A stretch of DNA of 64,000 bases, from the NCBI GenBank assembly GCA_963763085.1, contig CAVXNB010000004.1, forward strand, positions 1,550,001 through 1,614,000, written 5' to 3'. This document shows, in pieces, positions 1-9,293 of this stretch. The notes beneath the pieces were generated by a model, which worked only from the letters and a program-made list of their open reading frames with translations, was not told where the DNA came from and did no database searches. Each line of letters opens with the position of its first letter. Positions within the stretch are counted from its first letter, which is position 1. Position numbers and translations under genes: made by a program. This stretch comes from CAVXNB01 sp963763085. Lineage in GTDB: Bacteria > Actinomycetota > Acidimicrobiia > Acidimicrobiales > Bog-793.

Positions 1-2
1 CG

Positions 3-275
3 AGCGGCTACCGGCCCGTTCTCGTGCTCACCCGTGACCCCGTGGCCGCGCGAATCGGATCAGTCGTTGTCGCAGCGCTTACTCGCACACGTCGCGGGCT
101 TATGTCCGAACTCGAGCTGACGCCGGATACCGACGGCGTTCCAACCGACTGTGTCGTGAACTTCGACAACATTCACACGCTTCCAAGAGAGGCCCTTCGC
201 AGACGAGTTAGTGCGCTGTCGGCACCCAGGCTGGCTGAGGTGTGCGGAGTCCTCGCCGCCGCGATGGGCTGCTGA
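3..275 (+). CDS. mazF: MazF/PemK-family toxin endoribonuclease, 5' end outside window
   Basis: The reading frame is open from the first bases of the window, so only the C-terminal 90 or so residues are present. It begins SGYRPVLVLTRDP, the MazF strand that follows the RG(E)IW-type start, and continues with VVVAALTRTRRGLMSEL and CVVNFDNIHTLPR, which match the conserved core strand and the 'D-NI-t' motif of MazF. Family members are ribosome-independent or ribosome-dependent mRNA interferases paired with a small antitoxin encoded just upstream, which would lie outside the window. The gene ends 7 bp before the stop of the convergent methyltransferase. I infer toxin function from motifs only. Confidence 0.85.
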   Translation, partial: SGYRPVLVLTRDPVAARIGSVVVAALTRTRRGLMSELELTPDTDGVPTDCVVNFDNIHTLPREALRRRVSALSAPRLAEVCGVLAAAMGC

Positions 276-281
276 GGCTCG

Positions 282-1722
282 TCAGTCGCCGAGCTCGGCC
301 CGCCGGCGTGCGACGAAGTCCTCGAGCTCTTCGAGGACCGCCTCGTCGATAGGCGGGCGCTCGTAGTCCGCCAGCGTCTTCTCGACGATCTCGCCGGCGC
401 GGGCGGCGGCGTCCTTGCCACCCTGGCGCACCCAACGCTCGTAATTCGCCGAGGAGGAGAGCAGCGGACGGTAGAAGCACTCGCGGAAGCGCTCCATCGT
501 GTGCTCAGCCCCGAGAAAGTGCCCTCCGTGTCCCACCTCGACGTGGGCGCCGAAGGCGAGTGAGGCTTCGTCCACGACGAGGGGCGTGAACTCCACCTTC
601 AGCATCCGCAGGATCTCGATGTCGATGACGAATTTCTCGTAGCTGCTGACGAGCCCGCCCTCGAGCCAGCCGGCGGTGTGCATGATGAAGTTCCCGCCGG
701 CGAGGAATGTCGGGAGCATCGTCATGAGCGCCTCGTAGGCCGCCTGGGCGTCGGGCGTCTGGCTGGAGGTGAGTCCGCCACCGGTCCGAAACGGCAGCCC
801 GTAGTGGCGGGCGAGCTGCCCCGTGCAGTAGAGCCCGATGGCCGACTCGGGTGTCCCGAAGCACGGCGATCCCGACTGCATGTCGATGTTCGACAGGAAC
901 GACCCGAGGATGACCGGGCAGCCGGGCCTTATGAGCTGAGAGAGCGCCGTTCCCGTGAGCGCCTCGGCCAGCTGCTGGGCCAGCGTCGACGGAATCGAGA
1001 CGGGCGACATCGCTCCCATGAGGAGGAAGGGGGTGAGGACGACGGGCTGGTTGGCGCGGTTGTAGACGAACTGCGCGTCGAGCATCGCGCGTGTCCCAGC
1101 GAAGCGGCGAGTTGGAGTTGATCACCGAGATCGTGGCCGGCGTCTCCTCGATCGCCTCACGGCTGCCGAAGACGATCTCGGTCATTTTCAGGGTGTCCTC
1201 GGCGTTCGGACCGGTTACGACGTTGCCCATGTAGATTTTGTCGGTCAAGGTCTGCAGGGCGAGCACCATGTCGAGATGACGTGAGTCGAGCGGTGTGTCG
1301 TTCGGCTCGCAGATGACCCCGCCGGCCGAGTCGAGGTCGTCGAAGGACTGGGCCAGCATCACGAAACGGCGGAAGTCGTCCATCGTCGCGTCGCGCCGCG
1401 CGTCACCGCTGCGAACGAAGGGCGGGCCGTAGACGCTCGAGAACACCATCTCGTCGCCACCGATGTGAACGTTGTGCGCCGGGTTGCGAGCCTGCACGTC
1501 GAACTCGGCCGGCGCCCGAGTCACCTGCTCGAGCACGAACTCGGGGTCGAAGAAGACGACGTCGCCCTCGACGCGTTGACCGGCCTTGGCGAACAGCTCG
1601 AGCGCCTCGTCCTTCGCGAACTGGACTCCGACCTCCGACACGATGCGGCGCCAGCCGGCGTCGAGGGTCGCGATCGCCTCGGGGGAGAGGATCTCGTAGC
1701 GGGGCATCTTGTTCGTGAACAT
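282..1722 (-). CDS. MttB-family (trimethylamine/betaine) methyltransferase, one frameshift
   Basis: Roughly 480 residues in two overlapping frames. The N-terminal part (1722 down to about 1095) starts MFTNKMPRYEILSPEA and carries the MttB-family core through SNSPLRWDTR; the C-terminal part resumes at MLDAQFVYNRANQP and runs to 282. The join is within a CGCGCG run at about 1085-1092, where one extra base would explain the break. Characterised relatives move a methyl group from trimethylamine or glycine betaine to a corrinoid protein. No in-frame amber codon is seen, so this is the non-pyrrolysine branch (MtgB-like). It is the last gene of the minus-strand group MFS, universal stress protein, aquaporin remnant. 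The substrate is not readable from sequence. A sequencing indel is more likely than true inactivation. Confidence 0.85.
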
Positions 1723-1724
1723 GA

Positions 1725-2012
1725 CTAGGGCACGTCCGGGTGCTGGATCGTGGGCGGTCCACCGGCGGCCACGAGCACCAGGAAGAACGTGCCGAGCAGC
1801 TCGGCGAACAGCCGGCGCCCTTCCTGGCGCGGGTCGTCGAAGTTCTGGATCGTCTTGAGCGTCCGCAGCCCGACGGTCTCGCCGAGGCGCTGGCCGATGC
1901 CGGACGCGTCGGCCAAACGGTGGTCGAGATGCTCTTGCGGCTCTTGCGCCGCAGGGCGGTCGGGATGGTCTTCCGCCACAGGTCCCCCCGTTTCGTGCCG
2001 GTCGGGCCCCAA
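1725..2012 (-). pseudogene. Aquaporin/MIP-family N-terminal remnant
   Basis: This 95-codon frame ends with RRLFAELLGTFFLVLVAAGG, the hallmark first membrane helix of MIP/aquaporin channels, preceded by TLKTIQNFDD, a typical N-terminal extension of actinobacterial members. A full channel needs about 250 residues with six helices and two NPA boxes. Here the frame stops nine residues after the first helix and 2 bp before the start codon of the methyltransferase. The remaining five helices are absent from all frames nearby. It is therefore a truncated remnant, probably cut when the methyltransferase was joined to this place. Confidence 0.7.
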
Positions 2013-2057
2013 TCTAGGGGCTGGGGCGCCGGCGCTGCGGGAGGAGGCAGCGGCGCC

Positions 2058-2480
2058 TCAGGCGTCGCCGGGCCGTTTGATGATCACGACGGGGCAGGCG
2101 GCGTGCTGGACGCACTCCTGGCTGACCGAGCCCAGCTTGAGGCCGGCGAAGCCGCCGCGCCCTCGCGACCCCAGCACGAGCATGTCGGCTCCCTTGGAAG
2201 CCTCGATCAACGAGGCGCTGACGTCTCCCTGCGCGACCAGTTTCGTGATCGGCACGCCGGCGCCGGGAACGACGGCGGCGACGGTCTCGTCCAGGAAGGC
2301 CTTGCAGAGCCGTTCCACCTCTTCCCGGTCGAATGCCCCAGGAATCCCGATGAAGGGCAGCTGCCACGCGAACACGGCGACGATCCCGCTCTGGTGGACC
2401 TGTGCCTCCTTCACCGCCCAGTGGAGCGCGGCGTTCCCGTGGTCGGACCCGTCCACTCCGACCACGATGGTGTGCGTCAC
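2058..2480 (-). CDS. Universal stress protein (UspA family)
   Basis: 140 residues, the normal single-domain Usp length. It starts with the beta-strand TIVVGVDGSD (residues 4-13) and has the ATP-binding signature GSRGRGGFAGLKLGSVS (104-120) followed by ACPVVIIKRP, all typical of ATP-binding Usp proteins. The GTG start overlaps the stop of the upstream MFS transporter (GTGA at 2477-2480), which implies translational coupling. Usp proteins bind ATP and modulate survival under stress; next to a transporter they are often thought to sense energy state. That role is inference. Confidence 0.92.
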   Translation of the reverse strand: MTHTIVVGVDGSDHGNAALHWAVKEAQVHQSGIVAVFAWQLPFIGIPGAFDREEVERLCKAFLDETVAAVVPGAGVPITKLVAQGDVSASLIEASKGADMLVLGSRGRGGFAGLKLGSVSQECVQHAACPVVIIKRPGDA

Positions 2481-3910
2481 GACGTCGCCGGCCGAAGTGT
2501 GGCGGGGGACGGTACCGCGTAGGCTGCCTTTTCCAGCTGCTCCAGCGTCAGCCCCTTCGGCTCGGGGAGCAGCCAGATAGTGAGACCGAGGCCCACGAGG
2601 CAGACGATGCCGGCGACCACCTCGGCGCCCCGCAAGCCCCAGGAAGAGGCCAGCATGCTAGGGAAGAGATAGGCGCCGGCGAAGGCGCCCATCTTGCCCG
2701 CCGCGGCCGAGATTCCGTGCCCAGTGGTCCGCACGTCGACCGGGAAGATCTCGGCCGGATACACGAACGTGGTCATGTTGGGCCCGAACTCGGTGAAGAA
2801 ATAGCTCATCCCGAATAGGAGGACGAAGGGAGCCACAGTCGTCGTGACGCCGGGCACGAGACCGATGAGCAGGAATGCCAGCGCCATCATGGAAAAGCCT
2901 AGGCACTGGATCTTCTTACGGCCCGTCCGGTCGATCAGCTTGATCGCCAACGCGTAGCCGGGCAGCGCGAACACCACGAAGATGAGCAACTGCAGCAGGG
3001 TGTTGTAGAGCAGCGAGCCGTGCGGGTTGATGACCTTCAGCACCTCGGGGCTCGAGATCGTGTTGCCGTAATAGGCGAAGTCGAGCATCGCCCAGGCGCC
3101 GGCGGTCCCGATCAACCAGAAGAGCATGCGCCGGTTCCTGGCGAGGGTCTTGAATCCCTCGAGAGCCGACTGCTGGTGGCGGGCTTTCGACTCGGGCCTC
3201 GGGCCGCTCGAAGTTGCCTGGCCGGTGGCGGCGGCGATCGACGCCTGCAGCTCTTCGAGATCGCCGCCGGCCCGCGCGAAGCGGGGTGTCTCGTTGATCT
3301 GGCGCCGCAAATAGAACACTGCCAGCCCCGGGATGGCCCCGAGGCCCAGCAGGATCCGCCAGATCAGGTTCTGGGGCACGTTCGTGGCGAGCAGGATGGC
3401 AGCGATGAGGGGACCGACGACGAGTCCGGCACCCTGCATGGCGAACACCAAGCCGACCATCCTCCCGCGCGACTTCTTGCCCGAGTACTCGCTCATGATC
3501 GTGGCACTGACCGGATAGTCGCCGCCGATGCCGATGCCGAGCACTACGCGGGAGAGGAGCAGGAAGGTGTAGTTGGGAGCGAAGGCAGAGGCGATGGCCC
3601 CGATGGCGAGGATGAGCACCTCGTAGCCGTAGATCTTCTTGCGTCCGAGGATGTCCGCCACCCGGCCGAAGATGAGGGCGCCGGCGGCCGAGGCGGCGAG
3701 GGTCGCCGAGTTGAGGAGCGACACCTGTCCGGTCGAGAGGTGCCACTGCGGCTTGAGGATCGCGACGACCACGCCGATGATGAACAGGTCGTAGGCATCG
3801 GTGAAGAACCCCATGCCCGAGATGAACATGATCTTGTACTGGAATCTCGTGATCTTGCTGTCGTCGAGCGCATCGAACGTACCGGGTACCGCAGCCGGTC
3901 CTGTGGCCAT
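2477..3910 (-). CDS. MFS transporter, phosphate/organic-anion symporter type
   Basis: About 477 residues from the ATG at 3910 (MATGPAAVPGTFDALDD). An upstream extension is possible but does not look protein-like. Twelve hydrophobic segments are readable in two groups of six, with the MFS loop motifs GRVADILGRKK and DRTGRKK and the helix-4 sequence GIGIGGDYPVSATIMSEYS, characteristic of the phosphate:H+ symporter and sugar-porter side of the superfamily. The long central loop (about residues 215-255) is polar. It is first in a minus-strand group with a universal stress protein and an MttB methyltransferase, and divergent from the dimethylformamidase genes. Transport of a methylated amine, betaine or organic acid is plausible but not shown. 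Confidence 0.88.
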   Translation of the reverse strand: MATGPAAVPGTFDALDDSKITRFQYKIMFISGMGFFTDAYDLFIIGVVVAILKPQWHLSTGQVSLLNSATLAASAAGALIFGRVADILGRKKIYGYEVLILAIGAIASAFAPNYTFLLLSRVVLGIGIGGDYPVSATIMSEYSGKKSRGRMVGLVFAMQGAGLVVGPLIAAILLATNVPQNLIWRILLGLGAIPGLAVFYLRRQINETPRFARAGGDLEELQASIAAATGQATSSGPRPESKARHQQSALEGFKTLARNRRMLFWLIGTAGAWAMLDFAYYGNTISSPEVLKVINPHGSLLYNTLLQLLIFVVFALPGYALAIKLIDRTGRKKIQCLGFSMMALAFLLIGLVPGVTTTVAPFVLLFGMSYFFTEFGPNMTTFVYPAEIFPVDVRTTGHGISAAAGKMGAFAGAYLFPSMLASSWGLRGAEVVAGIVCLVGLGLTIWLLPEPKGLTLEQLEKAAYAVPSPATLRPATS

Positions 3911-4066
3911 AGAGAAAGTCTGGGACCCGCCGGCGAATTCCGCATCGAACGGGGCATGAACGGTAGGTGAACATTGGATTCCCGCAGCGACCTTGACACT
4001 GGGCGACGTACGCGACAATGTCCAGCCTGACCGAGGGGGCTCTCGCATTGGACCACGAGGTGAGCG

Positions 4067-4443
<377 letters not shown>

Positions 4444-4447
<4 letters not shown>

Positions 4448-6684
4448 GCGACGAAGGTACGCCGGCGCTGTACGGCTACGCCTCCCGGTTCAGCGTCGCT
4501 CCGGGCGAGACGATCACGTTCCACGTCAGCGGTGAGAACGTACGCAAGTACCAGGCGCAGCTCGTGAAGCTGCGGCACGGATACGACGGCCCGGATTCGC
4601 CGGGGTTTCTCGAGCAGGAGCATGCCTCTGACGTGAACGGCGAGTATGCGGCCAGCTTCTTCCGGTGCGCGGTCGGCTCGTACGTCGAGGTGGACGATCC
4701 GGATCAGCAGTTGCGGCCGGACGCGGAGCTGCGTTTCGGTGTGATGTTCTATGCCACTACGCCCGAGCTGATCCGCCAGGGCCTGCTCGGCTCGTGGTCG
4801 ACCACCGAGTCCGCCGGCTACGGGCTCGTCATCGAGGAGGGTCATCTCGTCTTCCGCCTCGGTGACGGGACCGAAGGGGCCGAGCTGCGTCTCGCCCAGC
4901 CGATCGAGGCGCACACCTGGTACGCCGCCTCCGCAGGCTGGAGCGGCGCCGACGGGTCAGCCTTTGTGAAGCTGGAGCCGTGCGGCGGGCGCACGGATCG
5001 GGTGATGCCGGCGGCGTCGCCGGCTGCCGGCGACGAGAAACGCGAGCGCGTGGGGGAGAGGCCGGTTCCGGCGGAGGGGACGCCGTTTCGGATCGGGGCT
5101 TTGTCGGAGCTGCACGGCGGCACCTGGGCCGCCTGCGCACACTTCAACGGGAAGCTGGAACGGGCCTGGGCGTCGGTGACGCGCCACACCCGGCGGACGT
5201 CGGCAGTCTGGGACTTCGGCGCAACCGACCGGCCCGACGGCCTGCTCCTCGACACGGTGCTGGACGTCGGCGGCGCCGACCTGAACGGGCGGGTGGTGAA
5301 CCAGCCGACCCGCGGCGTCACGGGTCACAACTGGACGGGGCAGGTCGACAACTTCCGGGCGGCGCCGGACGAGTACGGGGCCATCCACTTCCACGACGAC
5401 GATCTCGACGACCTCGAGTGGCCGCCGGCGTTCGGCCTCACGGTGCTCGAGGGCATGGCGAGCGGTGTCTACGCCATGAGGCTGCGGGGCCAGGACTGCG
5501 AGGAACACGTGCCGTTCTTCGTCCGGCCGGCCCGCGGCGGGGAGCGCAACCGGGTCGCCGTGCTCTTCCCGACGGGGTCGTACCTGGCGTATGCCAACGA
5601 CCATCTGCCGTTCGACGCCGCCGGCGCCGAGCTGTTGATCGGCCATGTGCCGATCGTCCATCCGGACGACCTCGAGCTTCAGCGCCACTACGACTTCGGG
5701 CACTCCTGCTACGAGATCCACAGCGACGGCTCGGGCGTCTTCTTCAGCTCCCGGCGCCGGCCGATCGTCAACATGCGCCCTCGTTACCGGGCCTGGTTCA
5801 TGGCCGACGCCTTCTGGCAGTTCCCGGCCGACCTGGCGATCGTCGACTGGCTCGAGGGCCAGGGCATCGGATGGGACGCCATCACCGACGAGGACCTCCA
5901 CCGTGACGGTGTCGAGCTGCTCTCCGACTACGCGGTCGTGCTGACGGGGAGCCACCCCGAGTACGTCTCGGGGCCCGAGCTCGATGCCCTCGAGGCGTAC
6001 GTGTCCGGGGGTGGGCGGCTGATGTATCTGGGAGGGAATGGTTTCTACTGGCTCGTTTCGTACCATCCCGACAAGCCCTACCTGATGGAGGTCCGCCGCT
6101 CGGTGAACGGCGCCCGGCCGCACCAGCCCCGCCCCGGTGAGGAGTTCCACGCCACGAGCGGTGAGCGGTGCGGCCTGTGGCGCAACCACGGGAGGGCGCC
6201 CCAGCGGTTGACGGGCGTGGGGTTCACGGCGCAGGGTTTCGACCGGTCGACGTACTACGAGCGCCTGCCGGACAGCTTCGACGAGCGGGCTGCCTTCATC
6301 TTCGATGGGGTCGGGGACAACGAGCGCATCGGGGACTTCGGCATCATGGGCGGTGGCGCCGGCGGTGCCGAGATCGACCGATTCGACACCGGCCTCGGGA
6401 CGCCGCCGGGGGCGCTGCTGCTGGCGTCCACCGTCGGACTCTCGGACGACTACCTGCGTACCTCGGAGGAGATCTTCGAGACGCCACCCGGGTTGGGCGG
6501 GACGCAGGACCCCGATGTGCGTGCGGACCTTGTGTACTTCATCCTCCAAGGCGGCGGCGCCGTCTTCTCGACCGGCTCGATCGCCTGGACCGGCAGCCTC
6601 TCCCACAACAACTACGACAACAACGTCAGCCGGATCACGGGCAACGTGCTGCGGCGGTTCCTGAGCGAGGAGGCGCTGCCCTAG
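4444..6684 (+). CDS. dmfA2: N,N-dimethylformamidase large (beta) subunit family
   Basis: 746 residues, close to the 760 or so of characterised dimethylformamidase large subunits. The N-terminal part has a beta-sandwich/lectin-like section (about 1-250, with HTWYAASAGWSG typical of LamG folds). The C-terminal half (about 310-746) has the Rossmann/amidotransferase-like fold with VAVLFPTGSYLAYANDH, LTGSHPEYVSGPELDALE and GGGRLMYLGGNGFYW. The known enzyme hydrolyses dimethylformamide to formate and dimethylamine with a mononuclear iron held by tyrosines and a glutamate. I cannot map those ligands exactly without alignment. The gene is intact, with no frameshift. Many family members act on unknown amides, so the substrate could differ. 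Confidence 0.85.
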
Positions 6685-6717
6685 GGAGGGGGCCTCGGGC
6701 CGGCGTGGTGGGTGGCC

Positions 6718-7149
6718 TCAGATGGGCTTGCCGTCGTGCAGGAGCGTGACGTCGATGTTGCCCCGGGTGGCGTTGGAGTAGGGGCAGACCAGATGAGCCG
6801 CATGGATTAGCTCGGCGGCCGTAGCGGGATCCTCGACCGACGGCAGTTGCACGTCGAGGGTCACCTCGAGCTTGTACCCTCCGTCGCCCGTTGGAAGCAG
6901 GCTCACGGCCGAGTCGATCGAGACTTCGCCGGCGTCGATCGTCCGGCGCCGGGCTACGGCCCCGAGCGCGCTCTCGAAACAGGCCGCGTAGCCCACGGCG
7001 AAAAGCTCTTCAGGATTCGTCCCGCCGCCGGTTCCGCCGAGCTCGGTCGGCCTGCGCAGGTCCACCTCAAGGTCTCCGTTGGTCGTGCGCCCGTGCCCGT
7101 CTCGCCCGCCCGTGACGTGGGCGTGGGCCGTGTAGAGGATCTTCGCCAT
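6718..7149 (-). CDS. ohr: Ohr/OsmC-family organic hydroperoxide reductase
   Basis: 143 residues from the ATG at 7149. It has both redox cysteines in their family contexts: Cys57 in GYAACFESAL and Cys122 in HLVCPYSNATRGN. The N-terminal KILYTAHAHVTGGRDG and the glycine-rich TNPEELFAVGYAAC are typical of Ohr rather than OsmC. The enzyme reduces organic and fatty-acid hydroperoxides with a lipoyl/thiol donor in the cytoplasm. No OhrR-type MarR regulator lies beside it. The 34-bp gap to the convergent dmfA2 stop holds no obvious terminator. Confidence 0.93.
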   Translation of the reverse strand: MAKILYTAHAHVTGGRDGHGRTTNGDLEVDLRRPTELGGTGGGTNPEELFAVGYAACFESALGAVARRRTIDAGEVSIDSAVSLLPTGDGGYKLEVTLDVQLPSVEDPATAAELIHAAHLVCPYSNATRGNIDVTLLHDGKPI

Positions 7150-7326
7150 GCGTGGGACTTTAAGGGCGCTGTCCGGGTGTCCGAGCGGAGCTGTCGGCGC
7201 CAGTTTGGGGGCGGGAGAGGGCGCGGGGGAGGGGGCGGAGCGGCGGGGGTAGTCGAAAAAGTTTTTCAACTTGCCTCCGTTAATGATTGCGAGCGGTCAC
7301 TATGTTTGAGGCAGGTCACCCGTTCG

Positions 7327-7344
7327 GGGGCGCGGCAGCGCCCC
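7327..7344 (-). terminator. Hairpin downstream of the sigma factor/propeller operon
   Basis: GGGGCGC at 7327-7333 and GCGCCCC at 7338-7344 form a perfect 7-bp stem with a 4-base loop, about 75 bp beyond the propeller gene stop. There is no clear U-run, so termination is likely but not certain. The rest of 7150-7417 contains an AT-richer patch at about 7255-7315 that may hold the ohr promoter. Confidence 0.45.
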
Positions 7345-7417
7345 TCGGACAAGGGGATGCCGAGGGACGCTCCCTACTACTCCGTGTTCGTGCCGCCGTT
7401 CGGTTGCTTCGCCTTCA

Positions 7418-8741
7418 TTAGCTGCTGTAGGACAGCAACACGAACGGGTTCTTCCCCGTGTCCTGGATACCGATGGCGAAGCAGGTCGTCGCGTCCGGGC
7501 ACGAAACCGCCGGCACGGCGATCAAGTTCAAGGAGGCGGACAGCTGAGCAGCCTGCCAGCTCTGGCCGGCGTCCGTGGTCATGGCGAGAAGCGGCTGACG
7601 CGGTCTGGACACGGGAGGTGGCATCGAGCGTCAGTCCGGACGTCCAGCAGTACGAGCTCGTGACGCACGACAACGAGGTCAAGATGGAAAATGGCGGCCC
7701 TCCGGCGCCCGCCTCAGCCCAGGTCCGACCGCCGTCGGTGCTGGTCAGGACGCTCGAAGCCAGCGGCGATGCCGGCGTTGTGTAGAAGGCCACCGCGAGA
7801 CAGTTCGAACCGTCGCTGCTGCACCAGATGGCGGTAGATGGGCCGAACCCCGCAGGCACAGTCGCAGTCGACCAGGTCGAGCCCCCGTCGGTGCTGTAAA
7901 GGATGGCGCCGACCGCCGACGCCTGGCCCTCGTAGCCGACCGTGAGGCAGGTCCCGCCGGTCACGCATCGCACTTTGGAGGGGACGAAGGCAGCCGGGAA
8001 GTCCGAGGTCGTCCAGCTTCGGCCGCCGTTGGTGGTGATGACGGCGGAGCTCGGACCGTCGGCGAAGCCGCCGGAGGTCCCTACGGCCACGCACGACGTC
8101 GTCGTCACGCACGAGATATCGGCGAACTGGAACGGCGACGGGAACTGAAGCGACATCGGCAGCACGGTCCAGCTCTGCCCGCCGTCGTCGGTTGTGACGA
8201 TCTCGTTGTTGCCGCTGGGATCTTGACCGCCGGCAAAGCACGTGTCCGCATCGACGCAGTCGATCCCGGTGGTGGGCGTGATGTCGCCCGGGAGCGACGA
8301 CTGCTGCCACGTCGTTCCTCCATCGTGGGTGACCTCGATCAGCGTCGGGGCTGGACCGGACGAGACGTCGACTTGCAGGTCTTCCAAGTAGCAGGTCGTG
8401 GCATCCGGGCACGTGAGCGCGAATCCGCGCTGCGACGCGCTGGACGTGTCGAGTTTCCAGGTCGCTTGCGTGACGTCGCCGGCCAGCTTCCACGACGGCG
8501 CCTTCATGGCGGGCTGAGGCTTCGTGGCCGAGGTGTGCCCGGGACGCGTCGTCCCCGCGGGGCGGATGACGTAGGCGGTTCCGAGGGCTATGACGAGCAG
8601 GAGCGCGAGCGCGCCCGTCATGGACCGGCGCCGGCGCTGGCGCCGGCGGAACGAGGTGCTGCGTTGCTTGGCCAGGGCGAGCATGGTTGCGAGCTGGGCG
8701 TCGTCGTAGTCCGACGCGAGGGTCTCAGCCGATTCGAACAA
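7418..8741 (-). CDS. Membrane-anchored Asp-box (BNR) propeller protein, probable anti-sigma partner, one frameshift
   Basis: About 440 residues from a TTG start. An acidic cytoplasmic N-terminus (about 40 residues) is followed by a basic stretch and one membrane helix (MTGALALLLVIALGTAYVI), then an outside domain with six Asp-box blades: HDGGTTW, TDDGGQSW, TNGGRSW, TDGGSTW, TDGGRTW and TDAGQSW, each preceded by a cysteine motif such as ISCVTTTSCVAVG. Six Asp boxes fit a six-bladed beta-propeller. The last blade is in another frame (shift about 7590-7620); it ends at LLSYSS (7418). The start overlaps the ECF sigma gene by 17 bp, so a sigma-regulator pair is inferred, with the N-terminal tail as the candidate sigma-binding part. 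Confidence 0.72.
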
Positions 8742-9223
8742 GGTGCTCCTCCTTCAGGTTGCGGCCGAGGCTTTGCCTCAGACCGGATATCCCACGGCGA
8801 AGATGCGTTTTCACGGTCCCGTGGCTGATCTCGAGGACCTCGGCGACCTGAGTCTCGGGGAGGCCGAGGAGATAGCGCAGCACGATCACCTCGCGCTCGG
8901 CGGCGCGGTAGTTGGGCGAGAGCGGCGCTCAGGGTCTGGCGCAGTGCGACGTCGTCGGCGAGATCGCCGTGGTGGCGCGCTGGTGGCGCTGTCGTCGGTC
9001 GCGGAAGCCGGCGGATGGCCTCGTTGACGGCGACCTTGAGCACCCAGGCGTCGCGCCAGGGTCGAGGCCCGATCCGGTCCCAGCGGAAGTGAGCCTTCGC
9101 GAGCGCCTCGAGGGCCGCGTCCTCGGCGGCCGCCCGGTCGCCAGTGACCTTCCGCGCGACGGCGACGGCCTTGGGGAACACCGTCCGGAAGAATTGGTCG
9201 AAGTCATCCGGGCTCGTGGGCAT
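8725..9223 (-). CDS. ECF-type RNA polymerase sigma factor, one frameshift
   Basis: About 165 residues. Region 2 is clear: MPTSPDDFDQFFRTVFPKAV, ARKVTGDRAAAEDAALEALAKA, then HFRWDRIG and WVLKVAVNEAIRR. Region 4 is in the next frame: NYRAAEREVIVLRYLLGL, PETQVAEVLEISHGTVKTHL with the helix-turn-helix, ending RIG at 8725. The shift lies at about 8926-8935 (between QTLSAA and LSPNY). The lengths on both sides match the family, so the break is probably an indel in the data. It is transcribed with the overlapping membrane propeller protein, its probable regulator, and is divergent from an MFS efflux pump that may be a target. Confidence 0.8.
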
Positions 9224-9293
9224 CACCCCTAGAACCCCGGGAGGACTGGGTTTGGATGACGTGATCATCGCCGCGGACCTTAGGCTCGCCTCG

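Noticed and set aside
282..1722. Pyrrolysine (amber) codon in the MttB-type gene.
   Set aside because: The break is a frame change at about 1090, not an in-frame TAG, and lies far from the pyrrolysine position of MttB.
4957..6606. A 549-codon minus-strand frame across the dimethylformamidase gene.
   Set aside because: No recognisable domain; arises from GC-rich third positions of the plus-strand gene.
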